A stretch of DNA of 18,400 nucleotides from Saprospiraceae bacterium (GTDB lineage: Bacteria > Bacteroidota > Bacteroidia > Chitinophagales > Saprospiraceae): positions 1 to 18,400 of the forward strand of contig CANETR010000003.1 of assembly GCA_947441325.1 (NCBI GenBank). The letters are read 5' to 3'. Below are positions 9,774-17,528 of the stretch, piece by piece. The translations under genes and the position numbers were made by a program. Below the pieces are notes generated by a model. That model saw only the letters and a list, made by a program, of their open reading frames with translations. It was not told where the DNA came from and did no database searches. The number at the start of each line of letters is the position of its first letter. The first letter of the stretch is position 1.

Positions 9774-9781
9774 CAAATATA
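9774..9781 (-). promoter_or_regulatory. Minus-strand -7 box TATATTTG
   Basis: The minus-strand sequence TATATTTG matches TAnnTTTG. It points towards the terminator at 9708-9740 and lies in a gene-free gap. The -33 region is AT-rich without TTTG at 17-23 nt; the nearest match (plus-strand CAAA at 9816-9819) is 34 nt away. Confidence 0.4.
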
Positions 9782-9887
9782 ATATTAAATTAATTGTTAG
9801 TATAATTATTTTGAACAAAATTTCATTTTTGAATTTAGTCATCATACAGAACGCTTTTTTATTCATTGTTTAACATTGAAAAGAATC

Positions 9888-10463
9888 TTATTGACTGACT
9901 TCAGAAACATTGATACAGTCAATCCCCGACAGATTGAATTCACCAGCAATGGCATCTTTTATAACGATTGTTTTATAGCCTTTTTGCTTTGCATCGGCAA
10001 TTGAATTATCAAAAAACAATCCGGCAACTCCCATTAAAAAAAGTGTACTAATGCCTGAACTTTCGAGATAACTGGATAGATTATTTTCTGTGGCATCCAA
10101 ATCTCTGAACATACTGAAACTATCTATTTCAGAATTGGTCCCTACTTTTTGGATATAATCTATTTCTTCCTTGTTTAAATTAGACGGAAATTCAGCTCCA
10201 TAACTGCCATCTACACAATGGATGGGTTTGAGCCATTGCGTTTTGCCATTTATTATCATCGATTTTCCTGGCTGTCGAAAAAGGTGATTTGCTGCAAAAG
10301 ACAGATGATCGGGCGGAAAGGCAAAATTCACAGCAATAAGCTTATCGAAATAAGGCATAATACTATTGGCACAATCCGGCAGGGAATCGCTCCCTGGCAA
10401 TTCCATATTCCCAAAGGAACAGAAATCATTTTGAACTGAAATTATAACAAGTCCTTTTTTCAT
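9888..10463 (-). CDS. Nicotinamidase/isochorismatase-like protein lacking the active site (predicted pseudoenzyme)
   Basis: A 191-residue protein that aligns along its length with PncA-type nicotinamidases: VQNDFC (10-15), PPDHLSFAANH (50-60), KPIHCVDGSYGAEF (79-92), GTNSEIDSFSMF (108-119), MGVAG (144-148), ADAKQKGYKTIVIKDA (156-171). The catalytic Asp position is Ser9, the catalytic Lys position is Val107 (Lys106 is adjacent), and the nucleophile Cys position is Phe151. Of the metal ligands, Asp and His of the QDWH segment are Phe47 and Phe49; only His82 remains. The scaffold is kept but hydrolysis is not expected, so a binding or regulatory role is inferred. The ATG (10463-10461) overlaps the upstream stop codon as ATGA, implying translational coupling with the outer-membrane protein gene. 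The last residues may be slightly shorter than typical PncA. Confidence 0.85.
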   Translation of the reverse strand: MKKGLVIISVQNDFCSFGNMELPGSDSLPDCANSIMPYFDKLIAVNFAFPPDHLSFAANHLFRQPGKSMIINGKTQWLKPIHCVDGSYGAEFPSNLNKEEIDYIQKVGTNSEIDSFSMFRDLDATENNLSSYLESSGISTLFLMGVAGLFFDNSIADAKQKGYKTIVIKDAIAGEFNLSGIDCINVSEVSQ

Positions 10464-11917
10464 GGTCTCGACCCCGGTTGCATGGGCTCCAGGTTAAAGG
10501 TGTCGAAATAATAGGTATATCCAAAAGTTGCCGTGAGGATATGATGCCTGAGGCTGGCATTATTGGTTGGAAATCCCCAAATATTTATTGGATATACAGG
10601 TGCATTAAAATTGGCATGCTGAAATACTTTGTCGGCCCTACCAAAAGAATAGGTCAGACCAGCAGTAAATACAGACTGCTTGCGTTTAAAACTCAATCCT
10701 CCGGAAAGATGATACAAATTTAATGATGGATTTGCCAGTCTGGGTCCCGCCAGATTTACGATACTTATTGAATTGCGTTTGCGTTGGTTGGCAAAATCTG
10801 TTCTTATGCTTGCATGCGCTTTTATTTTCTCACTCAGTTTGTACTCAAACCCAAATGCCAAATTCAACACTGCCCTTGCCTGATGCCTGAAACCAAGAAA
10901 ATCAATAACACCGGTACTTTGAGTAGATGGATTACCCACATCGCGCAATTGGGTATCGGCCATCCGGTAATCTTTCACAGCGCCATGAAAAGTAGCAGAA
11001 AAACAGAGTCGATAGTAGTTGGTGACATTCATTGCACCTACTGCAATATTGCCAGCTTGACGATAATAACCTGGCACATACCATTGTCTGTCATCGAATA
11101 CCGCATCGGGACGTTCCAATCCAAAAAATGAAATATTCCTGTCAACTCGGGCATCGCCCCAAACCCTTATCGAAGGGGTTGTAAAGGTAAAACCATAGCG
11201 CCAATTACGGTTTCTATAATGTACCCCAACCTTTATGAAAAGATTAATAATATTTAAGCGAATAGCATCGTAATATCGTTGATAAGCCAGTGCATTGACA
11301 GAAGATGCAGGACTAGTCGATAACATGGAATACAAATTGTACAAATAACGCTGTGTGCGATAACTACCAAAAGGCGTAATTCCAAAACTCAGATTTTCGG
11401 AATATTTGTATGATACACAGGCTCCAGCCCAGCGTTCTGTGATAATATTCTGCAAATCGAGTTGACCGACATAGTATTCTTCTCCGGCATAGTCTGCATT
11501 AAGATCGCCATTATAACTGTGTCTTTGGCTAAAATCGTTGTTATTCGTATTCTTGTTCAAAATAATATATCCAACACGAATCTTTTTTTGCGGATCGGAG
11601 GTGATTATTGCCGATATTTCCTGGGGCAGAGGGATATAACGCAATGAAAAAGAATTCACATCGTATCCCAAGCCATTTTTGAAAAAGACATTTTCAACAC
11701 TATGTGCATTGGTGTGCACTGTAAGATTATTCGTTTCTGCAAAAGCCAGCGCTCCGGGATTGTAATACATAGAGGAATTATCTTCCAAACCACCTACTAC
11801 TGCACCTCCCAAAATGGTAGATCGCGCACCGAACTGCTGAGAATTGTAATGATTATCCTGTGCTGATAATTCAAAAACACTCAAATAAAAAAGAATAACA
11901 ATAAAATTAAACCTCAT
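10460..11917 (-). CDS. FadL/OmpP1-like outer-membrane beta-barrel protein
   Basis: A 485-residue outer-membrane protein. The start is the ATG at 11917, which opens a signal peptide ([19 protein letters not shown], cleavage before QDN); the frame is open further upstream, but those residues overlap the Nudix gene and precede the signal peptide. The mature N-terminus, [33 protein letters not shown] (about 27-59), is the hallmark of FadL/OmpP1/PorV-like barrels. Amphipathic strands rich in Tyr, Phe and Asn follow, ending [14 protein letters not shown]. FadL-type proteins pass hydrophobic compounds across the outer membrane; the substrate here is unknown. The gene begins inside the last codons of the Nudix gene (11-nt overlap), preceded by GAAGAGGGGGAAA, a rare strong Shine-Dalgarno-like run for this phylum, and ends with the ATGA overlap with the nicotinamidase-like gene. 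Confidence 0.85.
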   Translation of the reverse strand: MRFNFIVILFYLSVFELSAQDNHYNSQQFGARSTILGGAVVGGLEDNSSMYYNPGALAFAETNNLTVHTNAHSVENVFFKNGLGYDVNSFSLRYIPLPQEISAIITSDPQKKIRVGYIILNKNTNNNDFSQRHSYNGDLNADYAGEEYYVGQLDLQNIITERWAGACVSYKYSENLSFGITPFGSYRTQRYLYNLYSMLSTSPASSVNALAYQRYYDAIRLNIINLFIKVGVHYRNRNWRYGFTFTTPSIRVWGDARVDRNISFFGLERPDAVFDDRQWYVPGYYRQAGNIAVGAMNVTNYYRLCFSATFHGAVKDYRMADTQLRDVGNPSTQSTGVIDFLGFRHQARAVLNLAFGFEYKLSEKIKAHASIRTDFANQRKRNSISIVNLAGPRLANPSLNLYHLSGGLSFKRKQSVFTAGLTYSFGRADKVFQHANFNAPVYPINIWGFPTNNASLRHHILTATFGYTYYFDTFNLEPMQPGSRP

Positions 11918-12647
11918 TTTCCCCCTCTTCTCTATTATCGCGATGATGAAAACGAATTTCAAAGATGAACTCACCATCTTTGCTACTCAATTCTTCATAT
12001 TTTTCTTTATTGAACTTATACAATTGGGCCGGTCTGTGCGAAACATTTGTCTGGCGCTCCAGCTCCTCAAGCAAATCAAGTTTAAGAATTTTAGATCGGA
12101 AATTCCTGCGATTTAGCAGCTGACCAAGAATTGTTTCATATAACTTTTGTAAATCGCTGAGGGTAAATTTTTCGGGCAGCAATTCAAAGCCTATTGGCTT
12201 ATACAAAACCTTTGACCTTATTCTTTCAATAGCCTTTGCCAAAATTTCTTTGTGGTCAAATGCTAGTTCTGGAATTTCACCCAATTTAAACCAATCGGCA
12301 TGTTTTGCGTCGGTACTGGCTTTTACGGGATGGTCTTTCAAATTTACAAGGGCATAATAGGCCACGCTTACTACCCTGCCCCTTGGGTCGCGCTGCATGT
12401 TGCCAAAGGTAAACAACTGTTCTACAAACACATCTTTTACGCCGGTTTCTTCAAATAGTTCTCTTCTGGCAGCATCCTCCAGTCCTTCATCTATTTTTAC
12501 AAATCCACCCGGGAGCGCCCAATATCCGGCATAGGGGTCTAAGGCTCTCTGAATAAGCAAAACCCTTAGCTCATTGCTTTCGTCTAGCCCGAAAACAACG
12601 CAGTCAACTGTAAGTGATGGTCTTGGATATTCGTAAGTATAATTCAT
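11907..12647 (-). CDS. NrtR-type Nudix hydrolase with C-terminal winged-helix domain
   Basis: A 246-residue protein with a Nudix domain (about 8-145) and a C-terminal winged-helix-like region (about 151-213: [25 protein letters not shown] ... [12 protein letters not shown] ... RPAQLYKF). This is the NrtR/AraR architecture, in which ADP-ribose or a related ligand controls DNA binding. The Nudix box fits the consensus G-x5-E-x7-REUxEExGU exactly at 48-70, ending [10 protein letters not shown], so pyrophosphatase activity may be retained. Known family members repress NAD-biosynthesis genes, or sugar genes in Bacteroides; which applies here is not decided by sequence. It is the first gene of a three-gene operon with the outer-membrane protein and nicotinamidase-like genes. 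The ATG at 12647 is preceded by AGGGAATTACT and a full promoter match. Confidence 0.9.
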   Translation of the reverse strand: MNYTYEYPRPSLTVDCVVFGLDESNELRVLLIQRALDPYAGYWALPGGFVKIDEGLEDAARRELFEETGVKDVFVEQLFTFGNMQRDPRGRVVSVAYYALVNLKDHPVKASTDAKHADWFKLGEIPELAFDHKEILAKAIERIRSKVLYKPIGFELLPEKFTLSDLQKLYETILGQLLNRRNFRSKILKLDLLEELERQTNVSHRPAQLYKFNKEKYEELSSKDGEFIFEIRFHHRDNREEGENEV

Positions 12648-12692
12648 AGTAATTCCCTAATTGTCCAAATGGCAGTTAGTTCAAAATTTAAG

Positions 12693-12726
12693 CAAATTTA
12701 TAAAAAAGGTTTAACAGTATATCAAA
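12693..12726 (-). promoter_or_regulatory. Promoter of the Nudix-OMP-PncA-like operon
   Basis: On the minus strand, TTTG (12726-12723) and TAAATTTG (12700-12693) are separated by 22 nt; both elements match the Bacteroidota -33/-7 consensus with normal spacing. Transcription from about 12686 would give a leader of about 40 nt. A related direct repeat lies nearby on the plus strand (CAAAATTTA at 12682-12690, CAAATTTA at 12693-12700), a possible regulator contact region. Confidence 0.6.
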
Positions 12727-12740
12727 TTATAAAATTTCTA

Positions 12741-13457
12741 TTAGCGGGTGAGCACAATATAATCCGCAAGTATTGTCTTCAGAAATTTTTCTTTATCCAG
12801 TTGAACGTTTACACCAATGATATCTGCTATTTTATCTGCTAATTTTTCTAAAAGTTCGCGGTGAGATTCATTTTTATATCTTTTGTTTCTTTCCAAAACT
12901 TTTTTTACGAAAAGCATATCCTGCTCACTTAGCTGTACCACTGTAGGGAAACTTGGTTGATGGTTTTGAATACTTTGAATGTTCAAAATGTCTTTTAAAG
13001 TAAAAGTTCGGGTAGATGATTTTTTTATAACTGTGGTTCCGGAGAGTAAACAGCCCAATCTTTGATTATAAGTGGAAGAACTGATAAGCATGGCAGCTAT
13101 AGACCCAGCAGAAACCCAAATATCTAAAAAACGAAAAGCCCATCTGATAAGATAATCAAATGCAGTAGCCGGATCTCCGTTCAGCTTCACCACTTTAATA
13201 CCCATTGCTCTTTTTCCAATGGTCTGCCCATCGAGTAATATCTCACTGCAAAGCGTGTAAAACAACATTACAGGCAAAAGTATCAGGTACATAAAAACTG
13301 TACTTGAGCCAAGTTGTAAAAAAAATATATTAAGGCAACTGATAAGCCCAAAAAGCACTATCAGATCTATAAAAAATGCTGCGGCACGGTTGCCGAAAGA
13401 GGCCAATTCATACTGAATAGTAACATTTTGCGCAGTATTTATCTCGATAGTTTTCAT
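12741..13457 (-). CDS. RDD family membrane protein
   Basis: A 238-residue inner-membrane protein with an RDD domain: Arg24 and Asp31 in SFGNRAAAFFIDLIVLF, membrane segments at about 26-46, 52-74 and 104-126, and the conserved loop GQTIGKRAMGIKVV (77-90). The segment normally reading QRLGD is QRLGC here (Cys136), so one conserved aspartate is missing. A charged cytoplasmic tail (147-238) includes LSEQDMLFVKKVLERN. RDD proteins have no settled general role. The gene is divergent from the SpoIIM/DUF4129/DUF4350 run, a neighbourhood that recurs in Bacteroidota, suggesting a shared envelope role. It lies upstream of, and separated by 93 nt from, the Nudix operon and could read into it. Confidence 0.88.
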   Translation of the reverse strand: MKTIEINTAQNVTIQYELASFGNRAAAFFIDLIVLFGLISCLNIFFLQLGSSTVFMYLILLPVMLFYTLCSEILLDGQTIGKRAMGIKVVKLNGDPATAFDYLIRWAFRFLDIWVSAGSIAAMLISSSTYNQRLGCLLSGTTVIKKSSTRTFTLKDILNIQSIQNHQPSFPTVVQLSEQDMLFVKKVLERNKRYKNESHRELLEKLADKIADIIGVNVQLDKEKFLKTILADYIVLTR

Positions 13458-13540
13458 CCAATCAAAAAATTAGCGTACATCCTGCAAGATAGCTTTTTTT
13501 TAAAAATTTCAAGCACAGTTATAAAAAAAGAACAAAGATT

Positions 13541-13549
13541 TATATTTTG
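13541..13549 (+). promoter_or_regulatory. Weak -7-like element before the SpoIIM gene
   Basis: TATATTTTG at 13541-13549 resembles the -7 consensus with one extra or one missing spacer base and lies 26 nt before the ATG. No -33 TTTG is seen at standard spacing. The 118-nt divergent gap (13458-13575) must hold promoters for both directions, but none is clear; I found no -7 match on the minus strand. Confidence 0.25.
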
Positions 13550-13575
13550 CTGAATAAACTGCATAATACGAAAAA

Positions 13576-15462
13576 ATGCGCGAAACTAAGTTTATTGCAC
13601 AGAATAAAGACAAATGGTCGAGATTTGAACATGTCCTCAAGGAAAAACAAAAAGATCCGGAGGAACTGAGCAATCTTTTCATGGAGTTGAGCGATGATTT
13701 GTCATATTCCAGAACATTTTATCCTAACAGATCTGTAAGGGTATACCTCAACGGTCTTGCTCAAAAAGTATTTTACAGTATTTATAGAAATAAGAAGGGT
13801 AGATTAAAAAAGTTTTGGCAGTTTTGGCGCGAGGATATCCCGCAGATTCTTTTCGAATCGAGGTTTGATTTACTGCTCAGTTTTCTCATTTTCATCCTAT
13901 CTATCAGCATTGGTGTGTTTTCTTCTATGATGGACCCTGAGTTTTGCAGATCTATTCTAGGCGATGGCTATGTTGATATGACTTTAAAAAATATTGAAAA
14001 GGGCAACCCAATGTCTGTATATCAGGACCCAGATCAGACAAGTATGTTTATGCAAATAACTTTCAATAACCTGAGGGTTGCTTTTTTTACATTTATTCTA
14101 GGACTTTTGTTCGGAGTTGGAACCATTTTTATCCTGATTTCAAATGGTATAATGGTTGGAGCATTTCAATATCTCTTCTTTCAGCATGGCGTTTACTGGG
14201 ATTCTTTGCTCACAATCTGGCTGCATGGCGCTATTGAGATTTCTTCGATAGTGATAGCCGGAGCAGCAGGGATCCACTTGGGAAGGGGGCTTCTTTTTCC
14301 GGGCACTTATAGTCGGCTACAGGGACTTCAGTTATCGGCACGCAGGGCATTGCAAATTTACCTGAGCATAGCCCCTCTGATTATTATGGCCGGATTTATC
14401 GAGAGTTTTATTACCCGTTACAGCGACAGTTCCTACCTGGTTAGGGCAATACTTATATTGGTTTCCTTCGCATTTATGATTGGATACTTTGTGATATATC
14501 CCTGGCTAAAAGCGCGAAGAGGCTTCACGGCAAATCTGAGGGAAGTAGAAATTCCAGCGGTTAAAAAAACAGAAATTGCCCTTTTCAAAATTAAAAACAG
14601 CAGTCAGATATTAAGAGATAGTTTCATTTTTTACAGAACGAAAATAAAATATTTGGGGCTTTTAGCAGCCCTTTTAGCACTCAGTTACTATACTTTTATT
14701 CCGTCTTTTGTAAGTGACTTTAATTTACAGCAGAACAATGACGCTTTCCTGTTTTTCGAATCTTTTTTTACCATAGCACACAATAGTATTCAACTCATCT
14801 GCCCTCACAGATTTAACTTACATTGGCTGGCAAATGTATTGGCAATGTCGGCTATGTCTTACATGACCCTACTTTTTATATCAAATTTAGGAGATTATAA
14901 GGTTCGAAATTTTGCTTATTATTTACAGTCTGCAGTTTCAACAATTGTAATTTGCGGTTTCATCAACAGCCTGCTCATCTTGAACAATAACGAGGGTTTT
15001 GTCTTCATTTCATTTATATTTGCTTTTCCTGTTTTAATTCTTTGGTTATCGGTCAATTTCAATGAAGGAAAAAATCTCTTAAATGGATTTATCAAAACCA
15101 TGCAACTTATTCGCTCAAATTGGGCAAGTCTGATGGGCAGTTATCTGCTCATGTTGCTTTTGTGCAGCATCTTCTTATTTTTCACTACTGCCCCACTGCT
15201 GGGCATTCTGCTAAATTTCAGTTCGGCTCTAATCCCTCTCGACGAAAACAGCGCGGCTGATTTGTCGAAATTCTTCATACTTTTTGTACAAATTTTTTCA
15301 ACCTGCTTATTATTTCCGCTGGTATTTTCTGCCATTAGTATTGCGCAATTCAGTTTCCGTGAAAATGAGGAAGCTATTGAACTTTATGAACAACTCGAAA
15401 AAGTCGGTCAAGCTAAAAAAAGCTATGGCATGGAAAAAGAAGAAATTTTGGAACCCATATGA
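13576..15462 (+). CDS. SpoIIM-family (DUF95) membrane protein fused to a second membrane domain
   Basis: A 628-residue multispanning protein. Residues 1-315 are a SpoIIM/DUF95 domain: a basic cytoplasmic N-terminus, membrane segments at about 97-117, 168-190, 210-232, 262-280 and 289-310, and the family motif LHGAIE (216-221). Residues about 340-595 form a second membrane domain with roughly six to seven segments (358-376, 418-437, 448-468, 475-493, 519-540, 565-590) that I do not recognise; the tail is charged. Stand-alone SpoIIM proteins of the phylum are about 320 residues, so this gene is about twice the usual length, probably a fusion with what is elsewhere a separate membrane protein. 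The family is named from sporulation, but Bacteroidota do not sporulate; a peptidoglycan or envelope role is inferred. Its stop overlaps the next start (ATGA). Confidence 0.88.
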   Translation: MRETKFIAQNKDKWSRFEHVLKEKQKDPEELSNLFMELSDDLSYSRTFYPNRSVRVYLNGLAQKVFYSIYRNKKGRLKKFWQFWREDIPQILFESRFDLLLSFLIFILSISIGVFSSMMDPEFCRSILGDGYVDMTLKNIEKGNPMSVYQDPDQTSMFMQITFNNLRVAFFTFILGLLFGVGTIFILISNGIMVGAFQYLFFQHGVYWDSLLTIWLHGAIEISSIVIAGAAGIHLGRGLLFPGTYSRLQGLQLSARRALQIYLSIAPLIIMAGFIESFITRYSDSSYLVRAILILVSFAFMIGYFVIYPWLKARRGFTANLREVEIPAVKKTEIALFKIKNSSQILRDSFIFYRTKIKYLGLLAALLALSYYTFIPSFVSDFNLQQNNDAFLFFESFFTIAHNSIQLICPHRFNLHWLANVLAMSAMSYMTLLFISNLGDYKVRNFAYYLQSAVSTIVICGFINSLLILNNNEGFVFISFIFAFPVLILWLSVNFNEGKNLLNGFIKTMQLIRSNWASLMGSYLLMLLLCSIFLFFTTAPLLGILLNFSSALIPLDENSAADLSKFFILFVQIFSTCLLFPLVFSAISIAQFSFRENEEAIELYEQLEKVGQAKKSYGMEKEEILEPI

Positions 15463-16202
15463 AGACATTGCTGCAAAACATAATTAAAAGTTGTCCGCTT
15501 ATTTGCTCACTTTTCATTCTCTGCTTTCATCTACAAAATGGATTGGCTCAGGATTTAAATAATAGTCCCAAAATTGACCAAAAGAAATGGGAGAAAATTG
15601 CCGAAAAGTACGATTACAGCTCCATCCAAAAGGCTCCAAAAAAAGAAAAACCGTCCGACAATGACATTAAAATAGAGCCCATTCAAAAACCAGAAAAAGC
15701 AGAGAATGCTCAATCTAATAATCTAGTCAGCTATGCTCTTTTTGCTTTGGTAATTATTGCACTAATTTATATTGGATACCGAATCATCAGAAACGGACAG
15801 TTCTGGAACAATAAAAATATTGTACGCGAGAAAGTGTACACACTTGAAAATTTGGAAGCAAACCTGGCCGAAGTAGATATTGATCCATTTTTAAAACAGG
15901 CGCTTAGCGAAAATGACTATCGCCTTGCGATCAGACTACTTTATCTCAACATCATCAAAAGTCTGTCTTTCAACAATTTTATTAGATGGCGAAGAGAAAA
16001 AACAAATGGCGAATATTTGACCGAAATGCGAAAGAATGCACTTTATCCAGCATTTGAACATTGTACCCGTATTTATGAATTTGTCTGGTTCAACGAAGTT
16101 TTTTCCTTCGACAATCTGGCTTTCGAAAAATCAAAACCGGAATTTGAAAAACTGCAAAGGCTGATTTCCGCTAATGACAAAGCAAAGAGCAATGAAAAAT
16201 AG
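15459..16202 (+). CDS. DUF4129 domain membrane-anchored protein
   Basis: A 247-residue protein with a signal peptide or N-terminal anchor (1-30, ending GLA before QDL), a Lys/Pro-rich linker (about 38-86) and one membrane segment (about 89-110, LVSYALFALVIIALIYIGYRII). The C-terminal cytoplasmic DUF4129 domain (about 140-235) includes DYRLAIRLLYLNIIKSL, RWRREKTNGEYLTEM and EHCTRIYEFVWFNE. No enzymatic activity is known for this family. It is joined to the SpoIIM-like gene by a 4-nt overlap and to the DUF4350 gene by an 11-nt overlap, so the three products are probably made in step and may form a membrane complex. Confidence 0.88.
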   Translation: MKTLLQNIIKSCPLICSLFILCFHLQNGLAQDLNNSPKIDQKKWEKIAEKYDYSSIQKAPKKEKPSDNDIKIEPIQKPEKAENAQSNNLVSYALFALVIIALIYIGYRIIRNGQFWNNKNIVREKVYTLENLEANLAEVDIDPFLKQALSENDYRLAIRLLYLNIIKSLSFNNFIRWRREKTNGEYLTEMRKNALYPAFEHCTRIYEFVWFNEVFSFDNLAFEKSKPEFEKLQRLISANDKAKSNEK

Positions 16203-17526
16203 CACTATTTTTATCATTATCTCTGCAGTATTGGTTGGAACTGCTTTGCTTTACTTCCTATCAGGAGGAGAGCAGAAAAATAAATTTAACTGGTCTCCTA
16301 CCTTGAATCAAGACAAAAAAGAGCCCTACGATTTCTCCATTTTACAGGAGTTATTGAGCCAAACTTACTCTTGGGAGCGAATTGAAAAAGGCAGCAATGC
16401 AATAATACTTGACACTGTCAATGCCGAGGGGGCTGCCTATATATTTGTAGGACAACAACCATTTTATACCGACAAAACCGTTGAATCGCTTTTCAAATTT
16501 GCCGAAAAAGGTGGGGAATTGATATTTATCTCAGAATCGCTTCCCGACTCAGTGCTATTACTCCTGAAAGAATATTCGGCAAGCAGGGACCTGCTTTGGT
16601 TCAATTCCATCCAATCAGAAAAAATTATTAGCAGCTTTTCAAAAGAAGAACTCCAATCGGAAAAATTTCCCTTTAGTTTCAAATCAGGCGCAAATGACAG
16701 TTCAGAATATTACTGGGCATATTTTCCAGATTATACCAATAATTCCAAGCATTCCTACGGAAGTTTTATTCTGAACGAAAGTACTGACGAGCATTTTACC
16801 AATTTTATTGGTTTCAGCATTGGCAATGGTCATTTCTATTGGCATTGTAATCCGCTGCTTTTTACAAATTTGTACCTTAGTAAAAATAATCTTTCCGGTT
16901 TTGAACACCTAAATGCTTTTCTGTCTCATTTTGATGCAAAGAAATGGTTTTGGGACCACGGAAGTACTTACGGATCAAAGGGGTCCGACTCATCAAGTAC
17001 AAATACTCCTTCTAAACCTAAAACTCCTTTAGAGTATATTTTTGCTCAACCTGCACTGACTTTTTCATGGCTGATATTGGTAGCAATGGCTATTTTATAT
17101 GCACTTTTTGCCGCCAAAAGAAGACAACAACAGATTCCTATTGTTGAGCCTAACAGAAACAACTCATTGGAATTTGTCAAAACAATTGGGCGACTTTATT
17201 TCCAACAACAAAATCATAAGGTGATATTTGAAAAAATTATGCAACTTTTCAGGTCTCACCTACGGCGTAGATATGGCGTACACCTCAATGATGATGATTT
17301 AGTCGATGAAAATAAAGTTCAAATGACCATAAAAAGAACCGATATTAAAGAAAATATTATCAGGGATATTTTTTCTGCTTATCTTGAGTTAAAATCAAAA
17401 TTATCATACAATTACATAGAGATGTCTGCTGAAACCCTACATCGTTTTTACCTGCTTGTAAACAAATTTTACGAGGCCGAAAAAGCAAGAAAAAGCATCA
17501 AATCATCCTCAAAAACAAAGATTTGA
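16192..17526 (+). CDS. DUF4350 domain membrane protein
   Basis: A 444-residue protein with an N-terminal membrane anchor (residues about 5-23), a DUF4350 domain (about 45-250) and a second membrane segment (about 288-308, TFSWLILVAMAILYALFAA), then a basic cytoplasmic tail. The DUF4350 region contains YDFSILQELL, AAYIFVGQQPFYTD and LFKFAEKGGELIFISESLP, resembling the glutamine-amidotransferase-like Rossmann folds of this family; no catalytic triad is evident. The ATG at 16192 begins MKNSTIFIIIS and is preferred over an in-frame ATG at 16174 because it directly opens the membrane anchor and gives a short overlap with DUF4129. In related clusters a MoxR ATPase and a DUF58 protein follow; here a DUF2779 gene starts 2 nt after the stop. 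Confidence 0.87.
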   Translation: MKNSTIFIIISAVLVGTALLYFLSGGEQKNKFNWSPTLNQDKKEPYDFSILQELLSQTYSWERIEKGSNAIILDTVNAEGAAYIFVGQQPFYTDKTVESLFKFAEKGGELIFISESLPDSVLLLLKEYSASRDLLWFNSIQSEKIISSFSKEELQSEKFPFSFKSGANDSSEYYWAYFPDYTNNSKHSYGSFILNESTDEHFTNFIGFSIGNGHFYWHCNPLLFTNLYLSKNNLSGFEHLNAFLSHFDAKKWFWDHGSTYGSKGSDSSSTNTPSKPKTPLEYIFAQPALTFSWLILVAMAILYALFAAKRRQQQIPIVEPNRNNSLEFVKTIGRLYFQQQNHKVIFEKIMQLFRSHLRRRYGVHLNDDDLVDENKVQMTIKRTDIKENIIRDIFSAYLELKSKLSYNYIEMSAETLHRFYLLVNKFYEAEKARKSIKSSSKTKI

Positions 17527-17528
17527 CA

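Noticed and set aside
11918..11977. Upstream extension of the outer-membrane protein frame
   Set aside because: It would precede the signal peptide with 20 unrelated residues and increase the overlap with the Nudix gene from 11 to 71 nt.
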